Assembly: GCA_004154925.1 (NCBI GenBank)
Contig: QJNS01000095.1
Span: 62,001 to 126,000, forward strand
DNA from: Monosporascus cannonballus
Lineage: Eukaryota; Ascomycota; Sordariomycetes; Xylariales
DNA length: 64,000 bases
Direction of reading: 5' to 3'
In this document: positions 48,605-60,272 of the stretch, one piece after another
How positions within the stretch are numbered: the stretch's first letter is position 1
Layout of the letters: every line of letters begins with the position of its first letter
Notes under the pieces: model-generated
Databases searched by the model: none
Told to the model about the DNA's origin: nothing
The model's input: only the letters and a program-made list of their open reading frames with translations
Program-made: the position numbers and the translations under genes

Positions 48605-49573
48605 CTATTCCGCAGTCCTCCTCCACAGATCCCGCATCTGGATGAAACCGGGAATACTGGCTAGAGCACCGATGGCCATCTCGCTCAGGTAGCCTTTCTC
48701 CAGACTCCAGTGGACAGTGAGCGGAGCCCAGGCCGCGTTTCGCACGACGCTCTTACGCCATGTCTCCATCCACTCGCGCTCCTCCAGCTCGACCTCGGCG
48801 ATGGTCTTATCCCCGATGCGCTCCTTCGCACTGCGCTGGCTGCGCTTGTGGAGGTCGTAAACGAGCCTCCCCAGCTCGATGCCTACGAAGCCGCCCCAGA
48901 AGCGCGCGCTCCAGCGCGCAACCTTGGCCTGGGTGGCAGGGGCCAAGCCCAGCACCCCCTTGGACGAGAGGTACGCGCCGTTCTCGAGCGACTGGAAGAC
49001 GACACAGGCGGTCAATTGCGCCCAGGCGATAGCGGTCTCGACCATGTCCGTCTTGGGCTGCCCGTCCCGTTCCTGCGACTGGCGCCACTTGAAAATGAGG
49101 CCGCGGGCCCAGAAGTACATGTTCAGGAGACCCCATAGTCGCATGAACGTGCGGACGTCGCTTAGCAGGACGCTGAAGGCCCTGAGGCGCTTAGCTATCT
49201 CGAGGATGACTGCGACGCTCCGAGATGGGAAGGCCTTGGAAGAGAAGACGAGGGTTGCCGAAGGCGGGAGAGCATCTGCCGCTTTCAGGAGTCGCTCCGC
49301 ACTGCGTTTGATGGCAGGCCCAGTTGCGGACTGAAGCACGGATGCGCCCAAGCGCGAGGTGTAGCAGAGGAACAGCAGGATGGTGTCGATGCCGGAGGGG
49401 GTCTGGAGACAGCGGTGTAGGTGGGCAAGGAAGGCGTCAATGTTAGATGGGGCTGCGTCGATGAGGTCCATAAGAGGCAGCGGTTTCGCTTGTGGAATCG
49501 GCGCACTCGACATCGGGACGGGCTCCCCGGATGGGAGATCCGTGGTTGGCGGCGCGATTTCCGTCGAGTCCAT
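48605..49573 (-). CDS. PEX11-family peroxisomal membrane protein
   Basis: Intronless, 322 residues. PEX11-family proteins insert into the peroxisomal membrane and drive its elongation and division. Recognisable family features are the segment DAFLAHLHRCLQTPSGIDTILLFLCYTSR at about 48-76, amphipathic helices around RLRAFSVLLSDVRTFMRLWGLL (about 130-151), and C-terminal membrane-associated segments. The N-terminal 40 residues are Pro-rich and probably cytosolic. The ATG at 49573 is the first in a long open frame. It lies about 4 kb from the candidate Pex26-like gene. Among fungal paralogues (PEX11, PEX11B, PEX11C) the tryptophan-rich sequence and length suggest the PEX11C type, but I cannot be sure. 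Confidence 0.85.
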   Translation of the reverse strand: MDSTEIAPPTTDLPSGEPVPMSSAPIPQAKPLPLMDLIDAAPSNIDAFLAHLHRCLQTPSGIDTILLFLCYTSRLGASVLQSATGPAIKRSAERLLKAADALPPSATLVFSSKAFPSRSVAVILEIAKRLRAFSVLLSDVRTFMRLWGLLNMYFWARGLIFKWRQSQERDGQPKTDMVETAIAWAQLTACVVFQSLENGAYLSSKGVLGLAPATQAKVARWSARFWGGFVGIELGRLVYDLHKRSQRSAKERIGDKTIAEVELEEREWMETWRKSVVRNAAWAPLTVHWSLEKGYLSEMAIGALASIPGFIQMRDLWRRTAE

Positions 49574-50929
49574 GATGTCGCCTGTCTCTCTCTATTGCCG
49601 CCAATCCTTCCAACGATGCAGGAATTTAGAATCAATAAGTTGTAGGGTAGTGGAGCTGCAATCTCAATCTGCGAGGAGGGATGCGGTCAAGGCCAATCCG
49701 GGAATTCGCATTAAGAATTCCCGACGATCGAGAACATTGGGTCACCGCCTGCGCCCGTACTCAATCAACGAGCAGTGAGGAAGGACAGCTGCCGCGCAAT
49801 CGAGGAGGTGGGCGGATATTGCTAGTACCGGCCTCAGGCAACGATCGACAAAAATGTCAAGCGTAGGTGCATAAGGCTAATGATGCGAAATCCAAACGAA
49901 ATCAATTGGCTTTATTGACCTATATGGGGCAGTACGAAGTAGGATGTGATGGAAGTTAAGTTGTTGTTTACTTGTCTGTAGGTGACTTGTAAGCCGGATA
50001 TTGGGCATTGATTACTTGGAACCTCGGCACTTCCGATTAGAAGAGAAGGGGGGAAATAACGTATGTACCTTACATATATGGAGAGCTGCATGTAAGGCCT
50101 GGTAGGCAATAATAAGCGAACCCCGACTCTGGGGTTGGTGTGGTAGCGGCTGCCAAGACAATGGGGTCGTGCCGCAGCAGCTACTTTTCGCTCTAATGCG
50201 CAGGTTTAGGAATTTATTAGACTCACAGCCAGTGAAGTTTCAATTCCCATATATTACATCTTGGTTACAATGTGTGTGCTCATGGAGAATCCACACAACA
50301 TAGCCACTGATTTTGAACCAAGCTATACGGACACAGATTGATATCCACTTCGGAGCTTGTAAAACCTTCAAACATACACTCGTAAATAAACCCCGTGTCA
50401 CTCTCTTTATATAAACAACATATCTCTAGTCCTGACCACCTGTGAATACCGATCTTCAGCGCCTGAACCTTATGGTAATTAGACAACGCAAGGCCCTCCA
50501 GCCCAGCCTTATGTAATCCAAAATGTCCCCTCAGACATTGCAATGCGGCTACTTACACTTATCGCAGGCGCAAGCACAGAACATAATGGGCGGTTGAGCG
50601 TTCGTACGTTTAATTGAGTCGCATACCAAGCGCTGGTTACAATCCCGCCTCAGGAGCTGAAGTCACCAGGAACCGAAGAATATATCAGCCCTGGGAAGCA
50701 TCTTTGCCTTTGCCGGTTGCTCAAAGGTGGGCGAGGTAGAGCACGTAGGTAGATGAGGCCGTAGAGGGGAAGTCCATCATAAAAAAGGGTACACCCGTAA
50801 GATGACATCCAGACCGTAACGCCCCAATTCTGTGGGCGCAAAGTACAGTAATGTACATAGTCTTTGTGCACGTCTTGAGACATATTCACCGGTGGCTTAC
50901 GACCATTTCTTACAAAGTTCAGTAGATGG
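49574..50929. other. Intergenic region, nothing recognised
   Basis: About 1.35 kb upstream of the PEX11-family gene and downstream of the mL46 gene. Short frames only; no RNA gene or repeat seen. Confidence 0.5.
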
Positions 50930-52109
50930 CTATCGATCTGCCATCATATTTCTAACGGCGTGGAAACAGTCCGGCTCCAGCTTCTCCCTCAGTTCCTCCC
51001 TAGTCAACCAGTGGAAATCCTGGTATCCCATCGCGTTATCCCTAAGGTCAGCTTGACCGGCCATGATCCTGCCCTTCAGGAAGAACACTTTCTCTCCCCG
51101 CTTCTTGAGGGACATGTCTTCGTTGAATTCAGGGTGCGAGACCATGTGGGCGACAGGGACACGGCCTACGATCCAGGTGTTCATATTGACACCAGCTGTG
51201 GACTCCAGCACCCGCGCTGCCGTCTGTTCAAATAATTAATCAAATGAGACCTTTAGTAAGGGTGCAATACAGGCTTCACAAACCTCGTGGAGGTGTTCAT
51301 CCGTAGGCACATCCCCATTGGGGAATTGCCATTTTCCGTCCTTGCCCTGGACAACCAGGTACAGGGTCCTGTCGAGTTTGCGGTCTAACCTCCTGACATC
51401 ATTTGTCTTGTCGGCCTCCGTGATTCTATCCATGGGGCGCTCAACGGGAACGATCTCGTCGGGGTCCGCTTCCTCTCCATCTTCGGTAACGCGGTTCTCG
51501 GCGTCCTTGAGCAAGATATCACGGATTCTCTCTTCGTTGCTAAGGGTACTTCCCACGAGCAACTCGTCGTTCCACGCATTTCTGCCCTTGGCATAGTATC
51601 TTCCTAGTTCCTTGGCGGCTATCTTCCCTCGCTCCTCGAACTTGATCCGCCAGTCAAGATCGGCAGCGGTATCCTTCTTGAAGAACAGCGTGTGCCGGAA
51701 AGGGAGCACTAATCTCTCGTTTAAGCGCTTCTGGTAGAAGAAGAAAGCATTTTCGAAGGGTGTGAGAGCGCGCGTGAGTAGAGGCGCTCTGGTAAGAATG
51801 ATGCCTCCTCTTATGCGGTACTCCTGTCTTCTAGGAGACGTGATAGGAGGATGTGGCTCTGACTGGGTGGGTTTGAGGTGATGGGCTTCGGCTCGAGTCG
51901 CATCTTCTGTGGCGGCAGAGTAAGCACGGACATAGAACTGCGACGTCCTACAACTGGCACATATTCTAAGTTGTGGCTGTCCTAGCGAATTCGTATATCA
52001 GTGTCATTCATGTATAACATGCATGGCGACGGGAATGGAAGGCAAGAAAAGGCAACCCACTTCTGAATAACGCAGCAGCTGAGTTGCCGGTTCTGCTCGC
52101 CGCCGCCAT
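50930..52109 (-). CDS. mrpl17: Mitochondrial large ribosomal subunit protein mL46 (MRPL17)
   Basis: Structural protein of the mitochondrial large ribosomal subunit with a Nudix-like fold in its C-terminal half. Exons 52109-52061, 51981-51284 and 51223-50930 join in phase to 346 residues. The first exon gives MAAASRTGNSAAALFR and the second continues RQPQLRICASCRTS, an Arg/Ser/Ala-rich presequence expected for matrix import. Conserved stretches include RGGIILTRAPLLTRALTPFE, then FQKRLNER-type and DRTLYLVVQGKDGKWQFPNG, which corresponds to the Nudix strand region. TAARVLESTAGVNMNTWIVG follows. The donors GTGGGT (52060) and GTTTGT (51283) are weaker than consensus, but the joins restore the family sequence exactly. 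It is divergent from the Golgi pH regulator gene. Confidence 0.93.
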
Positions 52110-52956
52110 GCTCCAATGCCGTCGCTGCCTACTCCTACAACAGTATTGCTGCTACACTCAAGCCAGTGAGTAACCAATGACGGGGAACTTAAGGTCGTCT
52201 TCGCGGGGCTTCGGTTGCTGCCACGGGCACGAGTACGGAAGTAGGAGATGGCGCTGGTCTTGAACTTTTTCTCTGCTAAGACATCGCCAAGACGTACCTT
52301 GGCACACACACTCAAGAAAGTGGAGCTTGATCGGCTTGGAAGTCAACTTGGCACAGCCTCGAGCCCGAGCCACGCCAGCCACAAAGCCGGGGACGACGGG
52401 GCTTTGCAATCAACTTGCATATTAAATATGGGGACGTATGTGTACCTACATTCTAGCAGCGCAGGTCAGGTACCTGCTTGTGTACCTGTATGTACAAACA
52501 GCAGCCTTAAAGGGCCCCTGGGCGGCCGATGGCCTATCGAAGTCTCTTCCCGGAGGTATCCATTAACGGATAAGAGTGGGCCGAGAGCGTATCATTATCT
52601 TAGCATGACAATGGGTTGGAACCGTTATTAGGTCATGCCCAGGCTGATTACTTTCCCTACCACCGACTTCCAATTCCTTCAAAACACCTACCTAGTATAC
52701 GTACGCAAAATGCAGCGTGAAGGTTAACGCAGGGGTCCCACTATGCCATCTTCTTGCTTCCACGACCCTCCTATTAGGACCCTACCGACATCTCCGTCTT
52801 CATTGATCGCCGCCTACATGGGCGCAATCCTTCGCTCATCAAACCTTGACTACTGACATTAGCCATGGCATCGCAGTTCTACTGATCAGTGAAATCAAGA
52901 AGGTCTTAGGTACTCGAAGCCGCACCCATAGCCGCATCCCGCTACAGTATTCGACG
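52110..52956. promoter_or_regulatory. Divergent promoter region, mL46 gene and GPHR gene
   Basis: About 850 bp between the two start codons. Reading frames here are short and overlap on both strands. GTACCT/GTACAT words cluster at about 52434-52496. No specific site is claimed. Confidence 0.4.
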
Positions 52957-54603
52957 ATGCGTCCTTCAGGCTGTGATGCCGGCCTGTGTGCGCCACCCAG
53001 CTTAGCCGGCCCATCGGCCGCGTCGACTCTGTTATCGCTGAGTCCGTTCATCCTCACGTTTATCGGTGTTTCGACCGTGGTCCTCCGTAACATATTTCCT
53101 CAATTATCCCGGGTACAGAATTCGCGGGATGGCGAGGACCACTTCCTACCATCCGATGCTCCGTTATCTCTCCAGCAAGCGCATGCTGAACATGGAGCCA
53201 AGTCTCCCAGAAGACAGGTCGCCGCCGCCACCTTTGCCACCACCGTAGGACTTGCGGCTGTTTTGGGCGAGTTGATCTTGTGCGAAATATCCGAGCTGGT
53301 CGACCCCCACGCTCGAACTGTCGCATTGCACATCACCGTTCCCACCTTGCTATTCCTACTGGTCGTGTTGATTCCCTTCTTAGAGTTGCAATCTTTAGTC
53401 GCGGGCTCTGGGTGGTCGTTCCGGAGAAGTGCCAAGGGGAAAATGCCCAGAGTTGCCTGGTTACTTCAGTTTGCTGTTTTCGGACTTTGGCTGTTTGCCT
53501 TCTGGTCGCTTGGGAATCTCGTTCCTGTCGGCAGTGAAGTCATGTCGCACCCCACTTCCAAAATGTCAAGACGGGAACCGGAGATACCCAACAGCCTAGA
53601 ACGGGCCTGCCTTGAGCGAATCGGTGTTATTGGCATCTCACTCATGGCCCTGCTCTCCGGTTTTGCGTCGGTTTCTGCGCCATGGCATACGTTCGGCAGT
53701 CGAGCTTCGCGGCGACCTGTTACGGAATCGGATGTTGCCCGGAAACAGGCTGGACTCGATGCCGCAAACGAGATGCTTCTCACGAAACGCCATCGTCTAC
53801 AGTCTCTGCAGCGCAAGGTCGCTGACACCTCCTCTACCCACAAACCGGGTTACCTGACAAAAGTCCTTGGTACCTTCATAGGTGACAGCGATCAAGCCGA
53901 GATTCGCAGCTTGCGTCTTGAGATAGCCGGCCTGGAAGCCATGGAGGCGAACCTGGCTTCATCTTTAGCCGTCCTTCGTACAAGGCAAGCGAGCTCCGCT
54001 CGGGCAGCGACGCCCTTGGGGAAGCTCCTCTTGATACCTACCCATGCCTTTAGCATTTACTGCATATACCGCATCGTCGCGACGACTCTGACTACTCTGC
54101 GCCGGATTTATTACCCGACGACCTCGTTTTCCTCGTCGGATCCCATCAACCGCTTTCTGGGGCTCCTTGCCAAGCACTGGGACCCCAAATTAGACCAGAT
54201 TGCCTGGGCAAGACAGATTTCCTTCTTGCTTTCTGGCTTCATCCTTGCGGCAAGTGCAAACAGTGTGCGCCAGACGCTTCACTTGTTTGCCAAATGGACA
54301 CCGGGATTATTATATCAGGCGCAGGCGAACCTAGCGCTACTTGTCGGCCAGATTACCGCCATCTACGTGATCTCTGCGGCGCTACTGCTCCGTAGCAATC
54401 TGCCAAAGGAGGTCGGTAGTGCTGTTGGCGATGCGTTACAGAGCGCGTTGGAGCCGGGTTTCGTGGATAGGTGGTTTGAAGGATGGTTTCTTCTCGCGAG
54501 CATAGTGACTGCGGCGGGTATCTGGCTCGGCAGGAAGATCGGCGAGCTGGGCGAGGACTGGGATGATGTCGAAATGGAAGAGATGGGCCAAAAAAGATCA
54601 TGA
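52957..54603 (+). CDS. Golgi pH regulator / GTG family multi-pass membrane protein
   Basis: Member of the GPHR (GPR89)/plant GTG family, Golgi or ER multi-pass proteins linked to anion conductance and luminal pH. Intronless, 548 residues from the ATG at 52957 (MRPSGCDAGLCAPP). The frame is open 37 codons further upstream, but only from a TTG, so I use the ATG. Hydrophobic segments lie at about 24-44, 88-108, 118-140, 168-190 and 230-250, then three or four more in the C-terminal part. The central loop (about 265-350) holds the ARKQAGLDAANEMLLTKRHRLQSLQ coiled region typical of the family, and the C-terminal ABA_GPCR-type region includes IPTHAFSIYCIYRI and a run of Ser before PINRFL. The tail is acidic. 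Family assignment is good; ion specificity is unknown. Confidence 0.88.
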   Translation: MRPSGCDAGLCAPPSLAGPSAASTLLSLSPFILTFIGVSTVVLRNIFPQLSRVQNSRDGEDHFLPSDAPLSLQQAHAEHGAKSPRRQVAAATFATTVGLAAVLGELILCEISELVDPHARTVALHITVPTLLFLLVVLIPFLELQSLVAGSGWSFRRSAKGKMPRVAWLLQFAVFGLWLFAFWSLGNLVPVGSEVMSHPTSKMSRREPEIPNSLERACLERIGVIGISLMALLSGFASVSAPWHTFGSRASRRPVTESDVARKQAGLDAANEMLLTKRHRLQSLQRKVADTSSTHKPGYLTKVLGTFIGDSDQAEIRSLRLEIAGLEAMEANLASSLAVLRTRQASSARAATPLGKLLLIPTHAFSIYCIYRIVATTLTTLRRIYYPTTSFSSSDPINRFLGLLAKHWDPKLDQIAWARQISFLLSGFILAASANSVRQTLHLFAKWTPGLLYQAQANLALLVGQITAIYVISAALLLRSNLPKEVGSAVGDALQSALEPGFVDRWFEGWFLLASIVTAAGIWLGRKIGELGEDWDDVEMEEMGQKRS

Positions 54604-55810
54604 TACTATATACCCTAATATATTTCACGTTTATGTTAAAATGACTTCCACGGCGCCAACGCATAAAAATGAAACTCGGCTCCGGTTCTGATGGAATATA
54701 TGACATCTCAGAGAATAAAGAGAGTCCTCCCGGATATAGCTCCCTTGCCCCCTATGTAGGCATATCCTCTACCATCGGTAGCACTTGTCCGCGTATCGTG
54801 CCAACAGTCGGCGTATCAAAAGCGCGTTTCCTTGGCCATAAACGAGTTCTACGCTCTTCTGCCCCTAGGACATCGCTGCGCCAAGTTTAACTTAGGTCCC
54901 TTATCTTGGTAGCATGCCAAACGGGATACGGGGCCAACTATATATGGCTTCCTGTATCTTCTCCCTGTGCCTGTAACAGATGGAAAGCGTTGTTAATGTG
55001 GATTAAGAGAGGGGCGCGGGCGCTGAACGACGGACGAATCACGGAAGCAAAATAAAGAGACCGGGTGTGTCAAACTGGGAGTTGACGCGAGTATATAAGA
55101 CGGTCATCTCGATAGCTCGCCCGAAGAACGGCGCGTCTGTCAGACATGTATCCGAGCAGATTGGAGAATCGGCAGGGCTATTCCGCTAGGTGGCGGTGCG
55201 GAAAGAAATCCTCGAAATAATTATTGGGCGAGTAATCGCCTAACGTAAGATTGTGGCCGTTGAGTTCCTAGCCGTCGTCCATGCTGTCTACCAGAAAGTA
55301 GGCGGTAAGTCACCGAAACCGCTCATAATAGGGGCAAAGAAACTGAGTCTCAGCTACGTCGAGACTCACCGGAGTGGGCACTACGAACCCGCCCTTCCTA
55401 ATATCGAAATCCAAGCGACCTTCCGCTTCAAGCCCCGGGCTAAACATCCTGTTGATACGTGTATGAGATTGACCGTTAACTTGCTATTGATGGTGCTCGT
55501 TCTTAGGGAGCATTGAATCTGATACGCCCGTAATACTAGGTTTCCATGCCATTTCCCACAACCTAGTTCTAGGACCGAGTTCCTATGGAACTGGCTCGTC
55601 TTCCACATCTGTATGCCGCTGTTTCTGCTTCGACAACATTCATTCGTTTCGGTCATGGTTGATAGCCCTCTATTTAACCGTTTCCGGGAGACGTAACTCC
55701 AGGAACCGAGCTGCGAGTTCCCGTGCTTTAGACATTATGCTTCATATATTTTGGACTCGTGTGCATTCCTGCAAGCGTGGGTAGTTTGACCCCTTTCGAG
55801 GCCACTTCCA
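54604..55810. other. Tail-to-tail intergenic region, nothing recognised
   Basis: About 1.2 kb between the 3' ends of the GPHR gene and the Ser/Thr-rich surface protein gene. Only short frames; no RNA gene or repeat seen. Confidence 0.5.
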
Positions 55811-56641
55811 CTACAACAAAGCGGTGGCTACCGTCACCCCTATAAAACCTATTATGCTGTAAGCCGGTTGCCGTGACTTTTGAGCCGAACTCAAAGCAGG
55901 TATCACGTTGAAAGGACTGCCGTCGTTTTGGCCAAAGTTTGGCAGCCCATCATCAGGCGTGCCCACGTCAAGTGTCGCAGAAGGTTGTGCACTTTCGTTC
56001 CTTGTTTCAGAGGGCTGCGTGTTCTGTGCCGTCGTCGTGACTGGTGATGTTGCGAGTATGCTGCTGGGTGGTGCTATGGTGGTAGGTTCCGTCATTGTGG
56101 TTGTGGGTTGCGGTAACGATGTCTGGGAATCACTCGTGGTCTCTCGCCCTTCTGTTGATGTTGTTGATGTTGTTGATGTTGGTGGGTTTTCAGGTGTGGT
56201 GCTTGTGCTTGTGCTGAGCAGGGATGTGGTGGTATCCTCACTCGTAGTAACAGAGCGTGTTGTCGTGGATGGTTGGATAGTTCTTGTGACAGTCGTTGTT
56301 GCCTGGCCACCGGGGCATAATGATCCAATTAAGTCTCCTGACAGCGTCAACCCAAGAAGAGATTTTGGATTGACTTCTACGCCGGGACAAGAGCTCTCGA
56401 CGAAAGCTTCCACCCTATTCAGTCCTCGCACACAGCTAAGAGAACATTGACTTCCAACTATGAAGTCGTTCACAGTGCAACCCGGAATAGTCGCTGAATA
56501 AGCCTTGATGCACGTGGATGGCACAATATTTGACGTGATGATCTGAAAATTCGCAAGGGACAGGGCCGACGCGACTGCAGAATGACCGAGTAAGTGCGCA
56601 AAGAGGAGCGGTCGCCATAGTGACCGCTGTCGCCAAGTCAT
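55811..56641 (-). CDS. Secreted, Cys-containing Ser/Thr-rich protein, probably GPI-anchored
   Basis: Intronless, 276 residues; I do not recognise a named family. Residues 1-26 form a signal peptide (basic start, hydrophobic core, AVASA cleavage site). Residues about 27-112 are a compact domain with seven cysteines (spacing seen in STCIK, IPGCTV, SQCSLSC, SSCPG and SLCPG). Residues about 113-225 are almost entirely Ser/Thr/Pro, suited to heavy O-glycosylation. The end, AYSIIGFIGVTVATALL, is a hydrophobic tail after a small-residue stretch, as in GPI attachment signals. Together this suggests a cell-wall or surface protein whose small domain is held out on a glycosylated stalk. The codons for the stalk include a GTT-GAT type repeat on the plus strand near 56153-56190. 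Function is not known. Confidence 0.8.
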   Translation of the reverse strand: MTWRQRSLWRPLLFAHLLGHSAVASALSLANFQIITSNIVPSTCIKAYSATIPGCTVNDFIVGSQCSLSCVRGLNRVEAFVESSCPGVEVNPKSLLGLTLSGDLIGSLCPGGQATTTVTRTIQPSTTTRSVTTSEDTTTSLLSTSTSTTPENPPTSTTSTTSTEGRETTSDSQTSLPQPTTTMTEPTTIAPPSSILATSPVTTTAQNTQPSETRNESAQPSATLDVGTPDDGLPNFGQNDGSPFNVIPALSSAQKSRQPAYSIIGFIGVTVATALL

Positions 56642-58637
56642 TTTTGATGCGAACCAGTCTGAAACCTATGCACCAATGGGCCTTCATATATCGAACTCCC
56701 ACCAGCTGGACCCAGGAGTTGATGAGAATCGATACTTAATCAAACACACAGCTGGAAGTTTCAGGCCGCAGATCACCCCACGAACCGATAGCTACCCGGA
56801 CGGAATATCGAGAGCCGATCGTGAAGCACTTAAAAACGGTGGTGTTATCTCGATATCGTAGGCTATCGGCAGAGTGTAAGTAGGTGGAGTGCCCCGAAAC
56901 GTGGGGTGTATCAAGTCGCCGTCAATGATGGGATTCCGGTGTATTCACCCAATGATGAACGTCCGGGAGCACTGGCAACTGTCTGGACCGAGTCAATGCG
57001 ATGGTTCCTTTCGTCGTCTAATGCACCCCCTGCTGCAGTGATGAGACCAAGCCGAGGAGACTTCGTCCCGCAGATGCCAATTCGATCCGAACCAATTCTG
57101 ATGTGCTCTCTGTAGCAAAGGGCAGCTCGACGCCCAGAACAAGAAAAGATACCGAGAAGAAATACGGCTGAGTAGTTCGTTGAATGACACGAGCGAGTGA
57201 CTGGGATCCACTCCAGGCGAAGCTATCAAAAACAAATCGACGTGATGCTATGGGAGTTTGTGTGGATCAGTCTTTCGACATTTAAAAGACAAGTAGAACT
57301 CGATAGGTGAATAGATAATACCGCACAGCGATGCATACAAAGAAGCGAACGAAGCGCGGCTCCTCGATGAATTAAGTAAAGAACCTTAAGCGGCAAGAGT
57401 GACCGCAGAATTGGCTATGAAGCAATTACGACTTGCAAAGAAAGTAAAGCTGGGTAAGCGGAAGGACCAGGAGTGAGAAAGGCACACTTGCCAAATCGCG
57501 CTTGGATGTCCCTACCGGAACTCTTAACCGAAGGGAACTCCTATTACGTAGTCATCAAATTCTCTCCCAGCATTAATTCACAGGAGTCCTCATCCCATTT
57601 CGTCACCTCCCTTCCTTGCACTTAGTCGGAGAGTCTTAAGTTCCCCAACGGCCGATGATGGATGACGCCGCTCTACGTGGTAAGACGTCAGGGACGCCCT
57701 AGCTAAGCCTCGCAACCCTTTTTTGCTAGCCAATTAAAGTTTGAAACACGTCAACCTCCTCGTAGCTATCGTCTCAGGTTGTTTTCCGAATGGTTAAGAT
57801 AAAGAGGAGAGATCCGTGTTTGTTTTTGGACGGCGGCAAGGGCGAAGACGAAACGAAACAGTTGTGCGTTTGATGTGCCCCTTAAGTGACCCATATAAGT
57901 AAGTTGATTGGCCATCATGGTCAGTCAGCCTTTGACGTCTCAGTGGGGTGCATATGCACGTACTACTGTGTACAAGACCTGTCAGTGCCCTATTAAGACC
58001 TGGGGTAAGTAGAATATTTATTTTATCCTTATAACCGGCATAGCTGTTGACGACATCACAGCACTTATTAATAATATTTTGACGTATTTTCCTTTACTTG
58101 TATCTAGAATTGCGCTTTGTCTGGGATGAGATGTGGACAAGCAAAGGGAAACCGAAAGCTTCGTTTCCCGTGAGACTTGACGCAGACCTAACTTATTGGG
58201 TGATCGCACACAATTGGTTGCATATCCTAATGTACCCAGTTTCGACTGAGTCATTCGCCGACGATGCCAACCAAACTACTGTCCATCTTGAGGGGCTCAC
58301 TCTTCAGCAGTCACTTGACTACGACACTGAGCTACGATGGTTTTATTGGTTCTGCAAGTATTAAGGGTGTACAGTGATAGCTGAGGAAGCAGTGAGATAG
58401 TCTTCGCGAGTATTCTATTTAAACCACCACTTAGCCTGGAGTTCAATCGAGTAAATACCCACTCCATCTAAATGTAGGCTGAGAGCCCTGCGCCTCGAGG
58501 CCACTACAATTCGTACAACACCGAGAGATCATTGATGGTTGTTAATATCTAGCATTGTAGGTTATCTGCGATAAAACCTAAGTTCACAAGACTGCTACTT
58601 CCGATTACCATTCGGGGTAGACTGCAACCTTGTGATA
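56642..58637. other. 2-kb intergenic region, nothing recognised
   Basis: This region separates the divergent surface-protein (-) and kinase (+) genes. An 88-codon open stretch at about 58098-58364 lacks an ATG start and motif, and I do not call it. No tRNA or repeat is evident. Confidence 0.45.
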
Positions 58638-59883
58638 ATGAATCCAGCAGCCCAGGATCACGTCGGGACCAGAGTCCTCGAAACCCTCGAGAACACTCCC
58701 TTCGCTTCTTCGTCATTGAAACAGCTGTCAGGGGGCACTGCGAATTACATATACCGTGCCACCCTAGCAGCACCTCTCCAGGATGGTACGACAGAAGTCC
58801 TCGCAAAGCACGGAGAAGATTATGTCAAAGACAGCCCGGACTTCAAGTTGACCCCCCTACGTTGTGTATGAATCACTATACACGGCTTGATAAACACGAT
58901 CACTTGACTAACCGATTAAAGCGTGTCGAGAAGGAGTGCCTGAAATCACTCTCAGACTTAGCTGTCATTGGCGAGACAGACCCAGGCGACGAATTCCGCT
59001 ACACCGTCAAGACACCCAGGGTATTTTATTTCGACGAGGGAAGCAACACTCAAATCCAAGAATACTTGGCCCAGGGCACGGACCTAAAGACGTACGTACT
59101 AAAGACGTACCCAGCGCACACCAACGAATCGTCAAGGCCCCAATGCTACCAGCTCGGGAAGGCCTTGGGCAGGTGGCTGCGAAACTTCCACGGATGGTCG
59201 GCGCAGCAGCCGGGGTTGCGCCAGACTGTGTCTAAAAACAAGGAGATGCAACAGCTGAAGCAGATGATCAACTTTGGATGGCTGCTGCAGCGCGTTGAAC
59301 AGTATCCGGCAGTCCTGGGGCAAGCAAGACCCGTCTTCGAAGAGGTCAGAAACATGGCCGCTTCAGAGCTGGAAAGCGAGGACGAACTTCAGATTATACA
59401 CGGAGACTTCTGGACTGGAAAGTAGGTCGATGTGTGCCACGCCCTATATATATATCACTTTTTCGGCTGACATCTTCTAGCATCCTAATACCAGATGCGC
59501 CGATCCAAAGCGACGGTGAGATTCCAGTCTTTGTCATTGACTGGGAAATGGCACAACTGGGAGTCCCTAGCCTGGATCTCGGGCAGATGATCGCCGAGCT
59601 GTATGAGCTATGGCTCTACAAGTCAATTGATGCCGGACTCTGGATCATTCAAGGGTTGACCGAGGCATATGGGATCGTCAGCGCCGACTTCGCTTTCCGG
59701 ATCGCAATCCAGGTTGGCACGCATCTGATCAGCTTTGGCACGTTCGTCCAAGGCTGGGGAAGCCCAGAGCAGGCTGAGGGTGTTGCTCGAACGGGGAGGG
59801 ATTTGGTTGTTCATGCCTGGAAGCAGGATCGCGCTTGGTTTGAAAGTAGCGATATCTCATGCTTATTTAGTCAGGCCTTGTAG
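58638..59883 (+). CDS. APH/choline-kinase-fold phosphotransferase
   Basis: Protein-kinase-like small-molecule kinase of the aminoglycoside phosphotransferase family, a group expanded in filamentous fungi; the substrate is unknown and is unlikely to be an antibiotic. Exons 58638-58865, 58922-59421 and 59481-59883 join in phase to 376 residues. The second join creates the catalytic loop HGDFWTGNIL (Brenner-type HxDxxxxN, Asp and Asn present). FVIDWEMAQLG follows, carrying the metal-binding Asp. The N-terminus has the nucleotide-binding LSGGTANYIYRA loop and the Lys of VLAKHGE. Introns are 58866-58921 (GTATGA, with a CTAAC branch) and 59422-59480 (GTAGGT). All expected catalytic residues are present, so the enzyme is probably active. 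The start is the ATG at 58638. Confidence 0.88.
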
Positions 59884-60272
59884 TCACGTAGACGTACGTG
59901 TATGATATGGAATAACAAAGCCCTTCATGAAAATTTTCAGGTCTCTGAACAATACTGTCCATTAACCGAGCCCCTGCAATACTGTAAGCTCAGTGGGTGT
60001 ACGGTTTTTCGAGACCACCTACCAGGTAACTTTGTTTAGGGGTGGGGAGAGCTTACCACTGCACTACTTCTTGTACGAAACTTGAGTCAACTGAAACGAG
60101 ACCCGTTGATTTGACAGCCAATTATTTTTTTTCGCGACACACCAGTTGAATAATCGCCTACTACGCATCTAAGACGGTAGCAGGCTCAACCCCGGTTTGA
60201 TGCTTTGAAACTACGATGTTCACTGGCTAAAAAACTCACAAAAAATTCTGTGGTGGTGGTTTAACCATTGAG
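59884..60272. other. Short intergenic region upstream of ncs2
   Basis: About 390 bp holding the 3' UTR of the kinase gene and the ncs2 promoter. A CCAAT word occurs at about 60118, 150 bp before the ncs2 start; whether it is used is unknown. Confidence 0.4.

Noticed and set aside
48430..48645. 71-codon frame overlapping the PEX11 gene 3' end
   Set aside because: It is antisense to the end of the PEX11-family gene and has no motif.
52846..52956. 37-codon N-terminal extension of the GPHR protein
   Set aside because: The extension starts only at a TTG, and the family N-terminus begins at the ATG at 52957.
58098..58364. 88-codon open stretch before the APH-fold kinase
   Set aside because: No ATG at its start, no splice partner and no recognised motif; too weak to call.
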